Shown here in pieces: positions 6,538 through 13,309 of a DNA stretch of 23,727 nucleotides. Every line of letters starts with the position of its first letter. Within the stretch, counting starts at the first letter, position 1. This stretch comes from an uncultured bacterium (GTDB lineage: Bacteria > Planctomycetota > Phycisphaerae > Phycisphaerales > UBA1924), in the NCBI GenBank assembly GCA_938003595.1, contig CALKYH010000272.1, positions 1-23,727 of the forward strand, in the 5' to 3' direction. The notes under the pieces were generated by a model, which did not search any database, had not been told where the DNA came from, and saw only the letters and a program-made list of their open reading frames with translations. The translations under genes and the position numbers were made by a program.

Positions 6538-6729
6538 TCAGTCCGCCGCGTCCTGGATGCCCTCGCCGAGGTTCTCGAGGTCCTTGCCAGCGCCCTCCGT
6601 GGTGTTGCACCCCGACAGGGCGCCGACGGCGGCGGCGATGCAGAACGCCGCGAAAGCCGCGCGAAGGCCGGGCACGAGGCGCTCGGGAACCATGCGGTCG
6701 GAAGCGGTGGGGTTGTGCTCGCGGAACAT
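6538..6729 (-). CDS. Entericidin EcnA/B-type lipoprotein
   Basis: 63 residues. A long n-region with Arg is followed by a hydrophobic segment (AAFAAFCIAAAVGALSGC) whose final LSGC is the lipobox. The mature peptide NTTEGAGKDLENLGEGIQDAAD matches the entericidin family ending (TxxGxGxDxxxxGexIxdaa). Entericidins are small membrane-associated lipoproteins linked in E. coli to an antidote/toxin pair under stress control; planctomycete homologues are unstudied. GGAGA lies before the ATG at 6729. A second in-frame ATG at residue 13 would give a more standard signal peptide, so the start is slightly uncertain. Confidence 0.85.
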   Translation of the reverse strand: MFREHNPTASDRMVPERLVPGLRAAFAAFCIAAAVGALSGCNTTEGAGKDLENLGEGIQDAAD

Positions 6730-6827
6730 GTTGCGTCTCCGTTGTGTCGATCGGCCGCGGGCGCCGATCGGGGCTTGGTCGCGCCGGCGCGCACGCGCCG
6801 GCTCATGGGCTCGAAGGCCCGGGGAAA

Positions 6828-6858
6828 GACGCGCGCCCGCGTTAGCGGACGCGCGCCC
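6828..6858. repeat. 11-bp direct repeat with 20-bp period upstream of the entericidin-like gene
   Basis: GACGCGCGCCC occurs at 6828-6838 and again at 6848-6858, exactly 20 bp apart, about 100-130 bp before the entericidin-like start. Two helical turns place both copies on the same DNA face, an arrangement used by OmpR-family regulators. A perfect 8-bp hairpin (6783-6802) lies between the repeat and the gene. An operator role is speculation. Confidence 0.35.
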
Positions 6859-6914
6859 AAGGCGGGGGCCGCTGGCGTTCCCGTGACCGAGCGCCGGCGG
6901 CGGAAGGCAGGAAC

Positions 6915-8183
6915 TCAGCCTGGATGCTTCTCAGCGTCCTTCGTGGTCTTGTCGCCGCCCTGCGGCGTGCGCATCGGATCGTGCGGCTGAGGCCGCGCGG
7001 GGTCCGTCGTCCCCGTCATCGGCACGCCGAACGCGGAGTACACGCGCTGCACCGTCGCCGGGTCGCGGTAGCCGTCGAAAGAGTCGGGCGTCTGCACGGA
7101 CGAGGTGATCATCTGCTTGTCCGCGTCGATGTTCACCACGCCGTCCACGCCCAGGTACGCGACCGACCACGGCACGAGACGGTTCTCATCGCCGATCCCG
7201 AGGATGTTCTCGTCCGGGTCGATGGACAGCAGCAGCGCGCGCCCGTTGCGACGGTCGATGATCACATCCTCGACCGTGCCGCAGGACTCGCCGCGGCACT
7301 GCACATCCGCGCCGTCGATGTCGCTCACCAGGACGAGGCGGGCGCTGGGCCCGCGATCGCGCCAGGCGCGCCCCTCGGCGGTCTCGCCCGTCCAGGCGGG
7401 GCGGCCTTCCGCGTCGCGATAGGTCGTCTTCACGCCGTTGACATCGCCCTTCACGGCGACCCAGGCGACGGGGCCGTCATGCTGGACGACCGTCAGCGTC
7501 ACCGGGTTGTCCCGCATCGGCGCGCCGTTGGCGCCCATCACATACCAGGACGGCCCGAGCAGCACGCGCTCCTGGGCGCCCTTGTCGGTCTTCACCACGA
7601 GGATCACATCCTCGCCGTGCGGCCCGTAGAACGAGCGCTCCACGGCCACGACCTTGCCGCGCACCGTCTGGGCGTTCGCGATGGCGACCGGCTTCCGATC
7701 CTTCTCCGTCCGGTCGGACTCATCGAACTGCCGGTTCAGCCAGGTGCGCAGGCCGCTCTCGTCCTTGTGCAGGGTCGCCCACTCGTCGGCGTTGAACTCC
7801 GGCAGCGCCTGCACCTGGTCCTCGGTCATGTTCAGCGTGTAGCGGTTGTTCGCCTCGTCCCAGCGGAACGAGTTGAAGGGCGTGGCGACGGTCTTGCCGC
7901 CGATGCCCAGGATCGCGCCCGACTTGAGCACGACATACATGATGTCGCCCGTCGAGCGGGAGACGATCAGGTCCTGGATCGTGCCGACATCCTCGCCCGC
8001 AGTGTTCACCACGGAGGCGTCGGTCACGCGGTCGCACACGGCCAGGTCGAAGCCCTGGGTCGTGGTCGCCTTGTAGTCCGAGGCGGAACGGCTCGGCAGC
8101 GAGCCGCTCTGCGCCAGGGCGCCGGCCGGCAGCCCGGCCAGGCTCGTCAGCAGCGCCGCAGCGATGTAGCGTTGAGTTCTCAT
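6915..8183 (-). CDS. Exported protein with two PRC-barrel domains
   Basis: 422 residues with a Sec signal peptide (MRTQRYIAAALLTSLAGLP, cleavage likely after ALAQ). A first PRC-barrel spans about residues 50-125 around the GEDVGTIQDLIVSRSTGDI motif, and a second about 285-365 around CGTVEDVIIDRRNGRALLL. The two share the GT(I/V)xDxI and ILGIG elements, so they are an internal duplication. A middle region (about 165-260) with VRGKVVAVERSF and VILVVKTDKGAQERVLLG looks like a small beta-barrel of another type. The last 30 residues are Pro/Thr/Lys-rich. Secreted PRC-barrel proteins are common in stress blocks; the ligand is unknown. AAAGGA precedes the ATG. It diverges from the two-component system and is a natural target of it. 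Confidence 0.85.
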   Translation of the reverse strand: MRTQRYIAAALLTSLAGLPAGALAQSGSLPSRSASDYKATTTQGFDLAVCDRVTDASVVNTAGEDVGTIQDLIVSRSTGDIMYVVLKSGAILGIGGKTVATPFNSFRWDEANNRYTLNMTEDQVQALPEFNADEWATLHKDESGLRTWLNRQFDESDRTEKDRKPVAIANAQTVRGKVVAVERSFYGPHGEDVILVVKTDKGAQERVLLGPSWYVMGANGAPMRDNPVTLTVVQHDGPVAWVAVKGDVNGVKTTYRDAEGRPAWTGETAEGRAWRDRGPSARLVLVSDIDGADVQCRGESCGTVEDVIIDRRNGRALLLSIDPDENILGIGDENRLVPWSVAYLGVDGVVNIDADKQMITSSVQTPDSFDGYRDPATVQRVYSAFGVPMTGTTDPARPQPHDPMRTPQGGDKTTKDAEKHPG

Positions 8184-8448
8184 GGTCTATGGTCCTTTCG
8201 TCAGGGGGTAAGGCGTTCGTGGCAATCGGTCCGACGCCGCCCAGCGCCCCGGCGCGCTGCTCGGTCCAGATCGACACCCATACTTTCGCCCCTCCCCCTG
8301 AGCCCCCCGTGATCGGACTATGAATCCAATCTCATTCTCTCTTCACTCTGCCCCCCGGCGGCCTCGTCTACACTTCTCTTGATCCGTTGCGACGGAGACA
8401 GAGCCGCCCCCCGCCGCCTCGCCGGCGCCGGCGCGCAGGAGCCAAGCC
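8184..8448. promoter_or_regulatory. Divergent intergenic region between the PRC-barrel gene and the two-component operon
   Basis: This 265-bp gene-free stretch must hold both divergent promoters. On the plus strand TACACT (8369-8374) is a plausible -10 about 75 bp before the response regulator, without a clear -35. AGGAG (8437-8441) lies 7 nt before the ATG at 8449. The stretch around 8310-8345 is unusually AT-rich for this window, as expected for a promoter. I find no convincing repeated operator by eye. Confidence 0.5.
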
Positions 8449-9123
8449 ATGAGAATTCTGATCATCGAAGACAACCCCAAGATGGCCGCGGCGATCCAGA
8501 AGGGTCTCCAGGCCAACGGCTTCGCCGCCGATGTCAGCCACACCGGGTTCGACGGCGAGGACCTCGCCGCGGTCGAGCCTTACGACGTCGTCCTCCTGGA
8601 CCTCATGCTCCCCGACCGCGACGGCGTCGAGGTCTGCCGCAACCTCCGCAGGCGCTGCGTCGACACGCCCATCATCATGCTCACCGCGCTGTCCACCACG
8701 GAGGACAAGATCGAGGGGCTCGACGCCGGCGCCGACGACTATCTCACCAAGCCCTTCGAATTCGACGAGCTCCTCGCCCGCATCCGCGCCATCCTCCGGC
8801 GTGGGGAGGCCACCGAGGGCCGCACCCTCCGCTGCGACGACCTCGAGCTCGACCTCTACACGCGCGAGGCCAAGCGCGGCGAGGGCGCCTGGGAGCTGTC
8901 CAACCGGGAGTTCGCGCTCCTCGAATACCTGATGCGCAACCCCAACCGGGTCCTGTCGCGCACCCAGATCGGCGAGAAGGTCTGGGACATGTCGCTCGAG
9001 CCGACGAGCAATGTCATCGATGTCTACATCTCCTCCCTCCGCAAGAAGATCGACCGCGAGAGCGACCGGCCGCTCATCCACACCATCAAGAACGCGGGGT
9101 ACCGCTTCGGCGTCGTCGAGTAA
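8449..9123 (+). CDS. OmpR/PhoB-family DNA-binding response regulator
   Basis: 224 residues. The receiver domain (1-118) has the acidic pair E8-D9, the phospho-acceptor D51 in VVLLDLMLP, the switch threonine in IIMLTALS, and the conserved lysine in LTKPFEF. A winged-helix output domain follows, with LSNREFALLEYLMRNPNRVLSR, the recognition-helix region around LEPTSNVIDVYISSLRKK, and the terminal HTIKNAGYRFG hairpin. This is standard OmpR-type architecture for promoter control. The kinase gene starts 6 bp after the stop, so they form one operon and presumably a cognate pair. AGGAG 7 nt upstream fixes the start. It contains the second of the two ACGT sites in the window (8585-8588). Confidence 0.96.
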   Translation: MRILIIEDNPKMAAAIQKGLQANGFAADVSHTGFDGEDLAAVEPYDVVLLDLMLPDRDGVEVCRNLRRRCVDTPIIMLTALSTTEDKIEGLDAGADDYLTKPFEFDELLARIRAILRRGEATEGRTLRCDDLELDLYTREAKRGEGAWELSNREFALLEYLMRNPNRVLSRTQIGEKVWDMSLEPTSNVIDVYISSLRKKIDRESDRPLIHTIKNAGYRFGVVE

Positions 9124-9129
9124 GCGCCG

Positions 9130-10623
9130 ATGTCCGACGCGTCGTCCAGCCCCGCAGACACGCCCCGGAAGGCGATCCTCTCGCGCGTCTCCCTGCGCGT
9201 CCGGCTCACCGTCTGGGTGCTGATCATCTTCGCGGTCATTCAGCTCACGCTCGGCGCCATCGTCTACCTCTATCAGCGCGCCTCGGTCGATGGATTCTTC
9301 GAGCAGCGCCTCGAGAGCAAGGCGCGCGAGCTCCGCAGCGAACTCGCCGCCCGTCATGAGCTGCCCACCGACAACGACCTCCAGCGCCTCGCCGCGGCCG
9401 AGCTGGACTTCTTCATGTTCGAGAACCTGGTCCTGACGGTCTACGGCCCGAAGGGCGGCGTCATCGCGTCCAGCTCCAGGCCCGCGCCCGAGCCGCCCTT
9501 GGTCCTCTTCCAGGAGGCGCTCGAGGGCCCGGGGCTGCTCCTGCGCCGGCTCGAGGTCCGCGGCGTGGACGCTCCCACTCAGGCCGAGAGTCTCCAGCGC
9601 CTCGCCATCGGCTCATTCGTCGGCCCCGGCGGCTCGCGCTGCGTGCTGCTCCTGGCCACCGGCGACCGCTACGCCCAGGGCATGATGGCCCGAGTCCGGG
9701 AGGTGCTCGTGATCGCCGCGCCCATCGGCTTTATCGCCGCGGGCGTCGCCGGATGGTGCATCGCCGGCATCGCCGTGGCCCCGCTCCGCGAGCTGCGTTC
9801 GCTCACCACCCGGCTCTCGCCGGAGTCCATCGGCCGGCCCATGGAGCCCACAGCCCGCGACCCGGAGTTCGCGCGTCTGGAGCGCGACCTCGAGAGCGCC
9901 CGCGCCCGCATCGCCCAGGCGCTCGCGGCGCAGGAACGCTTCATGTCCAATGTCTCCCACGAGCTCAAGACGCCCATCTCCGTGGTGCAGATGGAGTCCC
10001 AGGCGATCCAGATGGAGAAGCTCCCGGACCATGCCCGCAAGTATGTCGCCAGCGTTCGCGAGGAGATGCAGCGCCTCGGCCGACTGGTCAACAGCTTCCT
10101 CACGCTCACGCGCGTCCGCGAGGGCCGAAGCCAGACCGTCAGCAAGCCGGTCATGATCAACGAGATGCTCCTCGAATCCATCGATCACTGCCGATCGATG
10201 GCCCGCCAGTACAATGTCATGCTCCGGCCCGTGCTCCTGAGCGACGAGGCCGATGTCGATCTCGCGGTGCGGGGCGACCCCGACCTGCTCCGCACCATGC
10301 TCGACAACCTCGTGCGCAACGCCATCCGCTTCAGCCCCGCCAACGCCGAGGTCCGCGTCGCCGCCCAGCGCAACGGAGAGGCCGTCTACCTCACCGTCCG
10401 CGACCGCGGCTCCGGCATCCCCGAAGAACTTCTCGAGCGCATCTTCGATCGCTTCGCGCAGGCCAAGGCCGAAGAGCGACGCGGCCGCGGCCACGGGCTC
10501 GGACTCGAGATCGCCCAGGGCGTCGCCGAACTCCACGGCGGTCGCATCAGCGTGCAGAATCAGCCCGACGGCGGCTGCGAGTTCACGGTGCGCCTGCCGA
10601 TCCCGCAATCTCGCCCCGTATGA
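9130..10623 (+). CDS. Transmembrane sensor histidine kinase
   Basis: 497 residues. One helix lies at about 28-52 (LTVWVLIIFAVIQLTLGAIVYLY) and another at about 195-220, framing a periplasmic sensor of some 140 residues with no recognised fold. A HAMP segment (about 215-270) leads into the HisKA dimerisation helix with phospho-accepting H277 in NVSHELKTP. The ATPase domain shows the N box NLVRNAIRFSP, G1 DRGSGIPEEL, F box IFDRF and G2 GRGHGLGLEIA. It should autophosphorylate and pass phosphate to the preceding response regulator. The architecture resembles CusS-type and related envelope-stress sensors, but the stimulus cannot be read from sequence. Its position amid small envelope proteins suggests envelope or osmotic stress. 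Confidence 0.95.
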   Translation: MSDASSSPADTPRKAILSRVSLRVRLTVWVLIIFAVIQLTLGAIVYLYQRASVDGFFEQRLESKARELRSELAARHELPTDNDLQRLAAAELDFFMFENLVLTVYGPKGGVIASSSRPAPEPPLVLFQEALEGPGLLLRRLEVRGVDAPTQAESLQRLAIGSFVGPGGSRCVLLLATGDRYAQGMMARVREVLVIAAPIGFIAAGVAGWCIAGIAVAPLRELRSLTTRLSPESIGRPMEPTARDPEFARLERDLESARARIAQALAAQERFMSNVSHELKTPISVVQMESQAIQMEKLPDHARKYVASVREEMQRLGRLVNSFLTLTRVREGRSQTVSKPVMINEMLLESIDHCRSMARQYNVMLRPVLLSDEADVDLAVRGDPDLLRTMLDNLVRNAIRFSPANAEVRVAAQRNGEAVYLTVRDRGSGIPEELLERIFDRFAQAKAEERRGRGHGLGLEIAQGVAELHGGRISVQNQPDGGCEFTVRLPIPQSRPV

Positions 10624-10774
10624 CCGCGGTTTCATCCGCGATTCAGCGCGGGCTCACGACGCTCACGCATGATCTCTTGTGTTGGAAGCGACCCCCGGCG
10701 CCTCGGCCGTTCTGGCCAACCGCGTCCGTGGGTCCGGAAAAGACTCGAGCAACCCTCACAGAGGAGATCATCAC

Positions 10775-11086
10775 ATGAACGCCGCCGCCACCCAGGACCG
10801 TCAGTCGCAGAGCAAGACCGCCGGCCGCAGCGACTCCGACAGCGCCACCTTTGGCGACCTGCGCGACGATATCGCCGCCATCGGCGCCGGTGTGGCCGAC
10901 ACGGTCTCCGACGCCCGTGAAGTCGGCGCCGACACCGCAGGCGTCGCGGTGCAGAAGGTCGCCGCGCATGCCAGGAGCGCGAAGGACACCGTCCACGAGG
11001 CCATCAACGCCCGGCCCATCGTCGCCGTCCTCATCGCCGCCGGCGTCGGCGCGATCGCCGCCAGGCTCCTGCTGCCCCGTCGCTGA
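10775..11086 (+). CDS. DUF883 (ElaB/YqjD-like) membrane-anchored protein
   Basis: 103 residues. A polar, Ser/Asp-rich N-terminus leads to an amphipathic helical stretch (LRDDIAAIGAGVADTVSDAREV), then a conserved VHEAINARPIVAVLIAAGVGAIAARLLLPRR end with one C-terminal membrane helix and a basic tail. This matches the ElaB/YqjD/DUF883 group of C-tail-anchored inner-membrane proteins; E. coli YqjD binds ribosomes in stationary phase. GAGGAGA before the ATG at 10775 fixes the start and excludes a longer frame beginning at 10679. The next gene is YqjE-like, reproducing the yqjD-yqjE order of enterobacteria, which strengthens both assignments. Confidence 0.85.
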   Translation: MNAAATQDRQSQSKTAGRSDSDSATFGDLRDDIAAIGAGVADTVSDAREVGADTAGVAVQKVAAHARSAKDTVHEAINARPIVAVLIAAGVGAIAARLLLPRR

Positions 11087-11107
11087 CGGACCCGAATTCT
11101 CTGCTTC

Positions 11108-11142
11108 ACCGCGCGGCCGCCAAGCGGCGGCCGACGCGGTTT
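11108..11142 (+). terminator. Two-part hairpin between the DUF883 and YqjE-like genes
   Basis: GGCCGCC (11115-11121) and GGCGGCC (11126-11132) close a 4-nt loop; after a small internal bulge ACCGCG (11108-11113) pairs with CGCGGT (11135-11140). Three T residues follow. It probably attenuates or ends the DUF883 message, with the YqjE-like gene partly dependent on read-through. Confidence 0.45.
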
Positions 11143-11166
11143 CGCCTCCCGCAGAAAGGGCCCGCC

Positions 11167-11886
11167 ATGCTCGCCACCCTCGCCCGCCTCTTCACCGACG
11201 GCTCCGACCTGCTCGGCGCCGAGGTCCGCCTCGCCGCCGCTCGCATCGCCAAGGTCGCGGCCGCCGGCGCCCTCTTCTTCCTGCTCGCGGCGCTCGCCGC
11301 CGTCGGCGCCCTCGCCGTCGCCGCCGGCGCCGCCGGCGCCATGGCTCCTTCCCTGGGCTGGCCCGCCGCCATCGCCATCGTCGGCGGCGGCACGATCCTC
11401 GTCGCCGCCCTCTGCTCGCTCGGCGTCGTGGCGCTCGTCCGCCGCGTGCTCCGCCCCGTCGCGCGACCCGATCCCGTCACCGGCGCCCAGGAAAGCCCGC
11501 AGCCGAAGCCCGAGTCCTCGCCCGACGCACCAGGCGCCGCCGATGTGACCGAAGCCCGACGCGAGGTCGCCGCGGCGCGCAAGCGCCTCCATCGCGCACT
11601 CAAGGCCGGCGACTCGCGCTCCGGCCGGTCGTCGAGCGCGCAGGCGCTGCCGCTGCAGGCGTTCCGCGCCGCCATGGAGAATCCAGAGGCCGTCGCCGCG
11701 GGCGTCTTCGCGCTCGCCAGCGTCATCGGCCCCACCCGCGTCTTCCGAGTGGTGACCCGCACCGCCGGCGTCGTGAGCATGGCCGCCACGCTCACTCGCC
11801 TGGTCCGCCGCGAAGTCTCCGCCCTGCAGCGCGCCGCCGCGCCCGCCGCCCCACACAACGGCTCCCCCCGATGGTCCAACTCGTGA
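11167..11886 (+). CDS. YqjE / holin-superfamily-III-like membrane protein
   Basis: 239 residues. The N-terminal 100 residues match the YqjE/DUF1469 pattern: an amphipathic LARLFTDGSDLLGAEVRLAAARIAK helix, then two helices, AAGALFFLLAALAAVGALAV and AAIAIVGGGTILVAALCSLGVVAL. Beyond residue 105 lies a Pro-rich linker and a helical, basic region not found in short YqjE proteins, with a possible third membrane-associated segment around 178-190. The family is annotated as holin-like on distant similarity, but in this context it is an envelope protein rather than a phage lysis factor. AAAGGG precedes the ATG. It ends 19 bp from the convergent ethylene-receptor-like gene. Confidence 0.8.
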   Translation: MLATLARLFTDGSDLLGAEVRLAAARIAKVAAAGALFFLLAALAAVGALAVAAGAAGAMAPSLGWPAAIAIVGGGTILVAALCSLGVVALVRRVLRPVARPDPVTGAQESPQPKPESSPDAPGAADVTEARREVAAARKRLHRALKAGDSRSGRSSSAQALPLQAFRAAMENPEAVAAGVFALASVIGPTRVFRVVTRTAGVVSMAATLTRLVRREVSALQRAAAPAAPHNGSPRWSNS

Positions 11887-11905
11887 CGCCGAAACGATGT
11901 CCCGC

Positions 11906-12751
11906 TCAGTCCACGATGAACCGCAGCATCCCCGTCATGGTCCGCGGCTGACCGGCGACCTCGGGATCCGCCCGCGCCGCGAGCATCGCCGGCAGCAGAC
12001 GCCCGCCGACCTGCAGCGAGAGCGTGATGTACAGCGTGCGCCCCTTGACGGTCGCCTCGCTCGCCGCCAGGCGGAACGACAGCGCCTCCCCGGGCGCCAT
12101 GACAGCGGACCAGTCGTTCAGGTCCTGCACCTCGACATCCATCCGCCGCAGCCCATCGCGCAGGCCCAGCTCCCACAGGATCGCCCCCGTGTCGATCTCC
12201 CATCGCAGCGCGCCGACCGCCGCCGATTCCAGCGCCGAACGCATGCGATGCTCCCGCAGGGCCAGCTGCCCGGTGCGCCGTTCCAGATCCGCCCGCGCGC
12301 TCTCCAGCTTCGCCTCCGCCGCCCTCTGGCGAACAATCTCCGCCTGCAGCTGCTCGTTGGCGGCCCGAACCCCCGGAAGCGTCAACGCCCCCGGCAGCAC
12401 GCGGATGAGCGCGATCACCGTCGCCCAGGAGACCACCGCCGTGGCCGCCTTCATCAAGCCCGCGAACCGGTACACCGGCTCATAGAAGATGACCGCCTCG
12501 ATCAGGTGCGTCAGCCCGCAGAACAGGATGAAGCTCACGAACAGCCACAGGATCGGCCGCAGCGGCAGGTCCCGACGCCGACGCGCCACGAACGCAAGCG
12601 ACGCCGGGATCGCCATATACGCGCCGAAGATCAGCAGATCCGACACGATGTGGAGCCAGCCCAGACCCTCCGACCAGTTCCCGCAGGACCACCGCGCAGG
12701 AAAGTCAGTGGTGTCGAAAAGCCGGCCCAGGAATCCAGCGGCGCTGTTCAA
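11906..12751 (-). CDS. Ethylene-receptor-like (ETR1-type) membrane sensor lacking a kinase domain
   Basis: 281 residues. Three membrane helices at about 33-55, 65-90 and 97-120 form an ethylene/copper-binding type domain. All seven ETR1 site residues (D25, Y32, I35, P36, I62, C65, H69) have counterparts at identical spacing: D38, Y45, I48, P49, I75, C78 and H82, in SDLLIFGAYMAIP and FILFCGLTH. A coiled coil (about 127-168) and a PAS-like domain (about 169-281, ending GMLRFIVD) follow, then the stop. Plant and cyanobacterial relatives continue into GAF and histidine kinase domains; here none exists, and the next gene is only 19 bp away on the other strand. The start is TTG with AAGGGG upstream. 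Output must come from a partner protein or the protein is a truncated receptor. Confidence 0.88.
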   Translation of the reverse strand: MNSAAGFLGRLFDTTDFPARWSCGNWSEGLGWLHIVSDLLIFGAYMAIPASLAFVARRRRDLPLRPILWLFVSFILFCGLTHLIEAVIFYEPVYRFAGLMKAATAVVSWATVIALIRVLPGALTLPGVRAANEQLQAEIVRQRAAEAKLESARADLERRTGQLALREHRMRSALESAAVGALRWEIDTGAILWELGLRDGLRRMDVEVQDLNDWSAVMAPGEALSFRLAASEATVKGRTLYITLSLQVGGRLLPAMLAARADPEVAGQPRTMTGMLRFIVD

Positions 12752-12852
12752 GCAGGAGCCCCTTCCGTGAGGGCCGCGGCCGACTGGCCGCCGATGCCCT
12801 GCACACCAAGTGGATCACCGGGACGCGCCCCCCGTCAAGCAAGGAGCTCGAG

Positions 12853-13236
12853 ATGAGGCTCCATTCATCCATCGTTCACGACTCCCTTAGCGGGGTGGAC
12901 GAAATTCGACCATCTCATCAGTTTTCTGGCCGGGGCCCCACGCGCCCCCCCTCCGAGTCCCTGAAGTTGTCGTATGTAGCTGCCATTTCACTGCTTACGA
13001 CGATCGCCCTCGGCTTCGTGGTCTTTGCGTCCCCGCGATCGTCCTTCGGCGTCTGGGACGACCTTGCCTTCCTGGTGGCGGCGCTGGTCTTCCTATGGAG
13101 CGTCGTCCGACTCCTGGGCGCCCGCGCCTCGGACACCGCCAACGCCGCCCAGATCTTGGAGGACGACGAGCTGCTCGAGCGTGCTGCGGCCGACCCGGAC
13201 CCACTCGGCGCCCGCCGGGATTCCGGAGCCGACTAA
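12853..13236 (+). CDS. Small two-helix membrane protein of unknown function
   Basis: 127 residues. A polar N-terminus of about 37 residues is followed by helices at roughly 39-60 (LSYVAAISLLTTIALGFVVF) and 70-88 (DLAFLVAALVFLWSVVRLLG), and an acidic C-tail rich in Asp and Glu. AAGGAG 6 nt before the ATG supports the start. The first 40 codons are less GC-biased than the neighbours (for example CATCTCATCAGTTTT), hinting at weaker constraint or a recent origin. It diverges from the ethylene-receptor-like gene across 101 bp. I recognise no family. Confidence 0.55.
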   Translation: MRLHSSIVHDSLSGVDEIRPSHQFSGRGPTRPPSESLKLSYVAAISLLTTIALGFVVFASPRSSFGVWDDLAFLVAALVFLWSVVRLLGARASDTANAAQILEDDELLERAAADPDPLGARRDSGAD

Positions 13237-13288
13237 CCCCCACGCCGCCGATCCCGGCCCCGCGCCGGCCCCCGCCCCGTCCGCCCTC

Positions 13289-13302
13289 CAACCGTTAGGT
13301 TG
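13289..13302 (+). repeat. Small hairpin just before the S10 carboxypeptidase start
   Basis: CAACC-GTTA-GGTTG is a perfect 5-bp inverted repeat ending 7 nt before the ATG at 13310, where a ribosome binding site would normally sit. No Shine-Dalgarno sequence is visible. It may affect initiation, or may be part of a promoter with a very short leader. Confidence 0.3.
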
Positions 13303-13309
13303 TCGGGCC

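Noticed and set aside
8220..8345. Possible common operator shared by the divergent PRC-barrel and response-regulator promoters
   Set aside because: No repeated or palindromic motif stood out by eye on either strand beyond short chance matches.
11167..11886. YqjE-like protein as evidence of a prophage (holin annotation)
   Set aside because: No phage gene is nearby, and the DUF883-YqjE order matches a known housekeeping stress pair.
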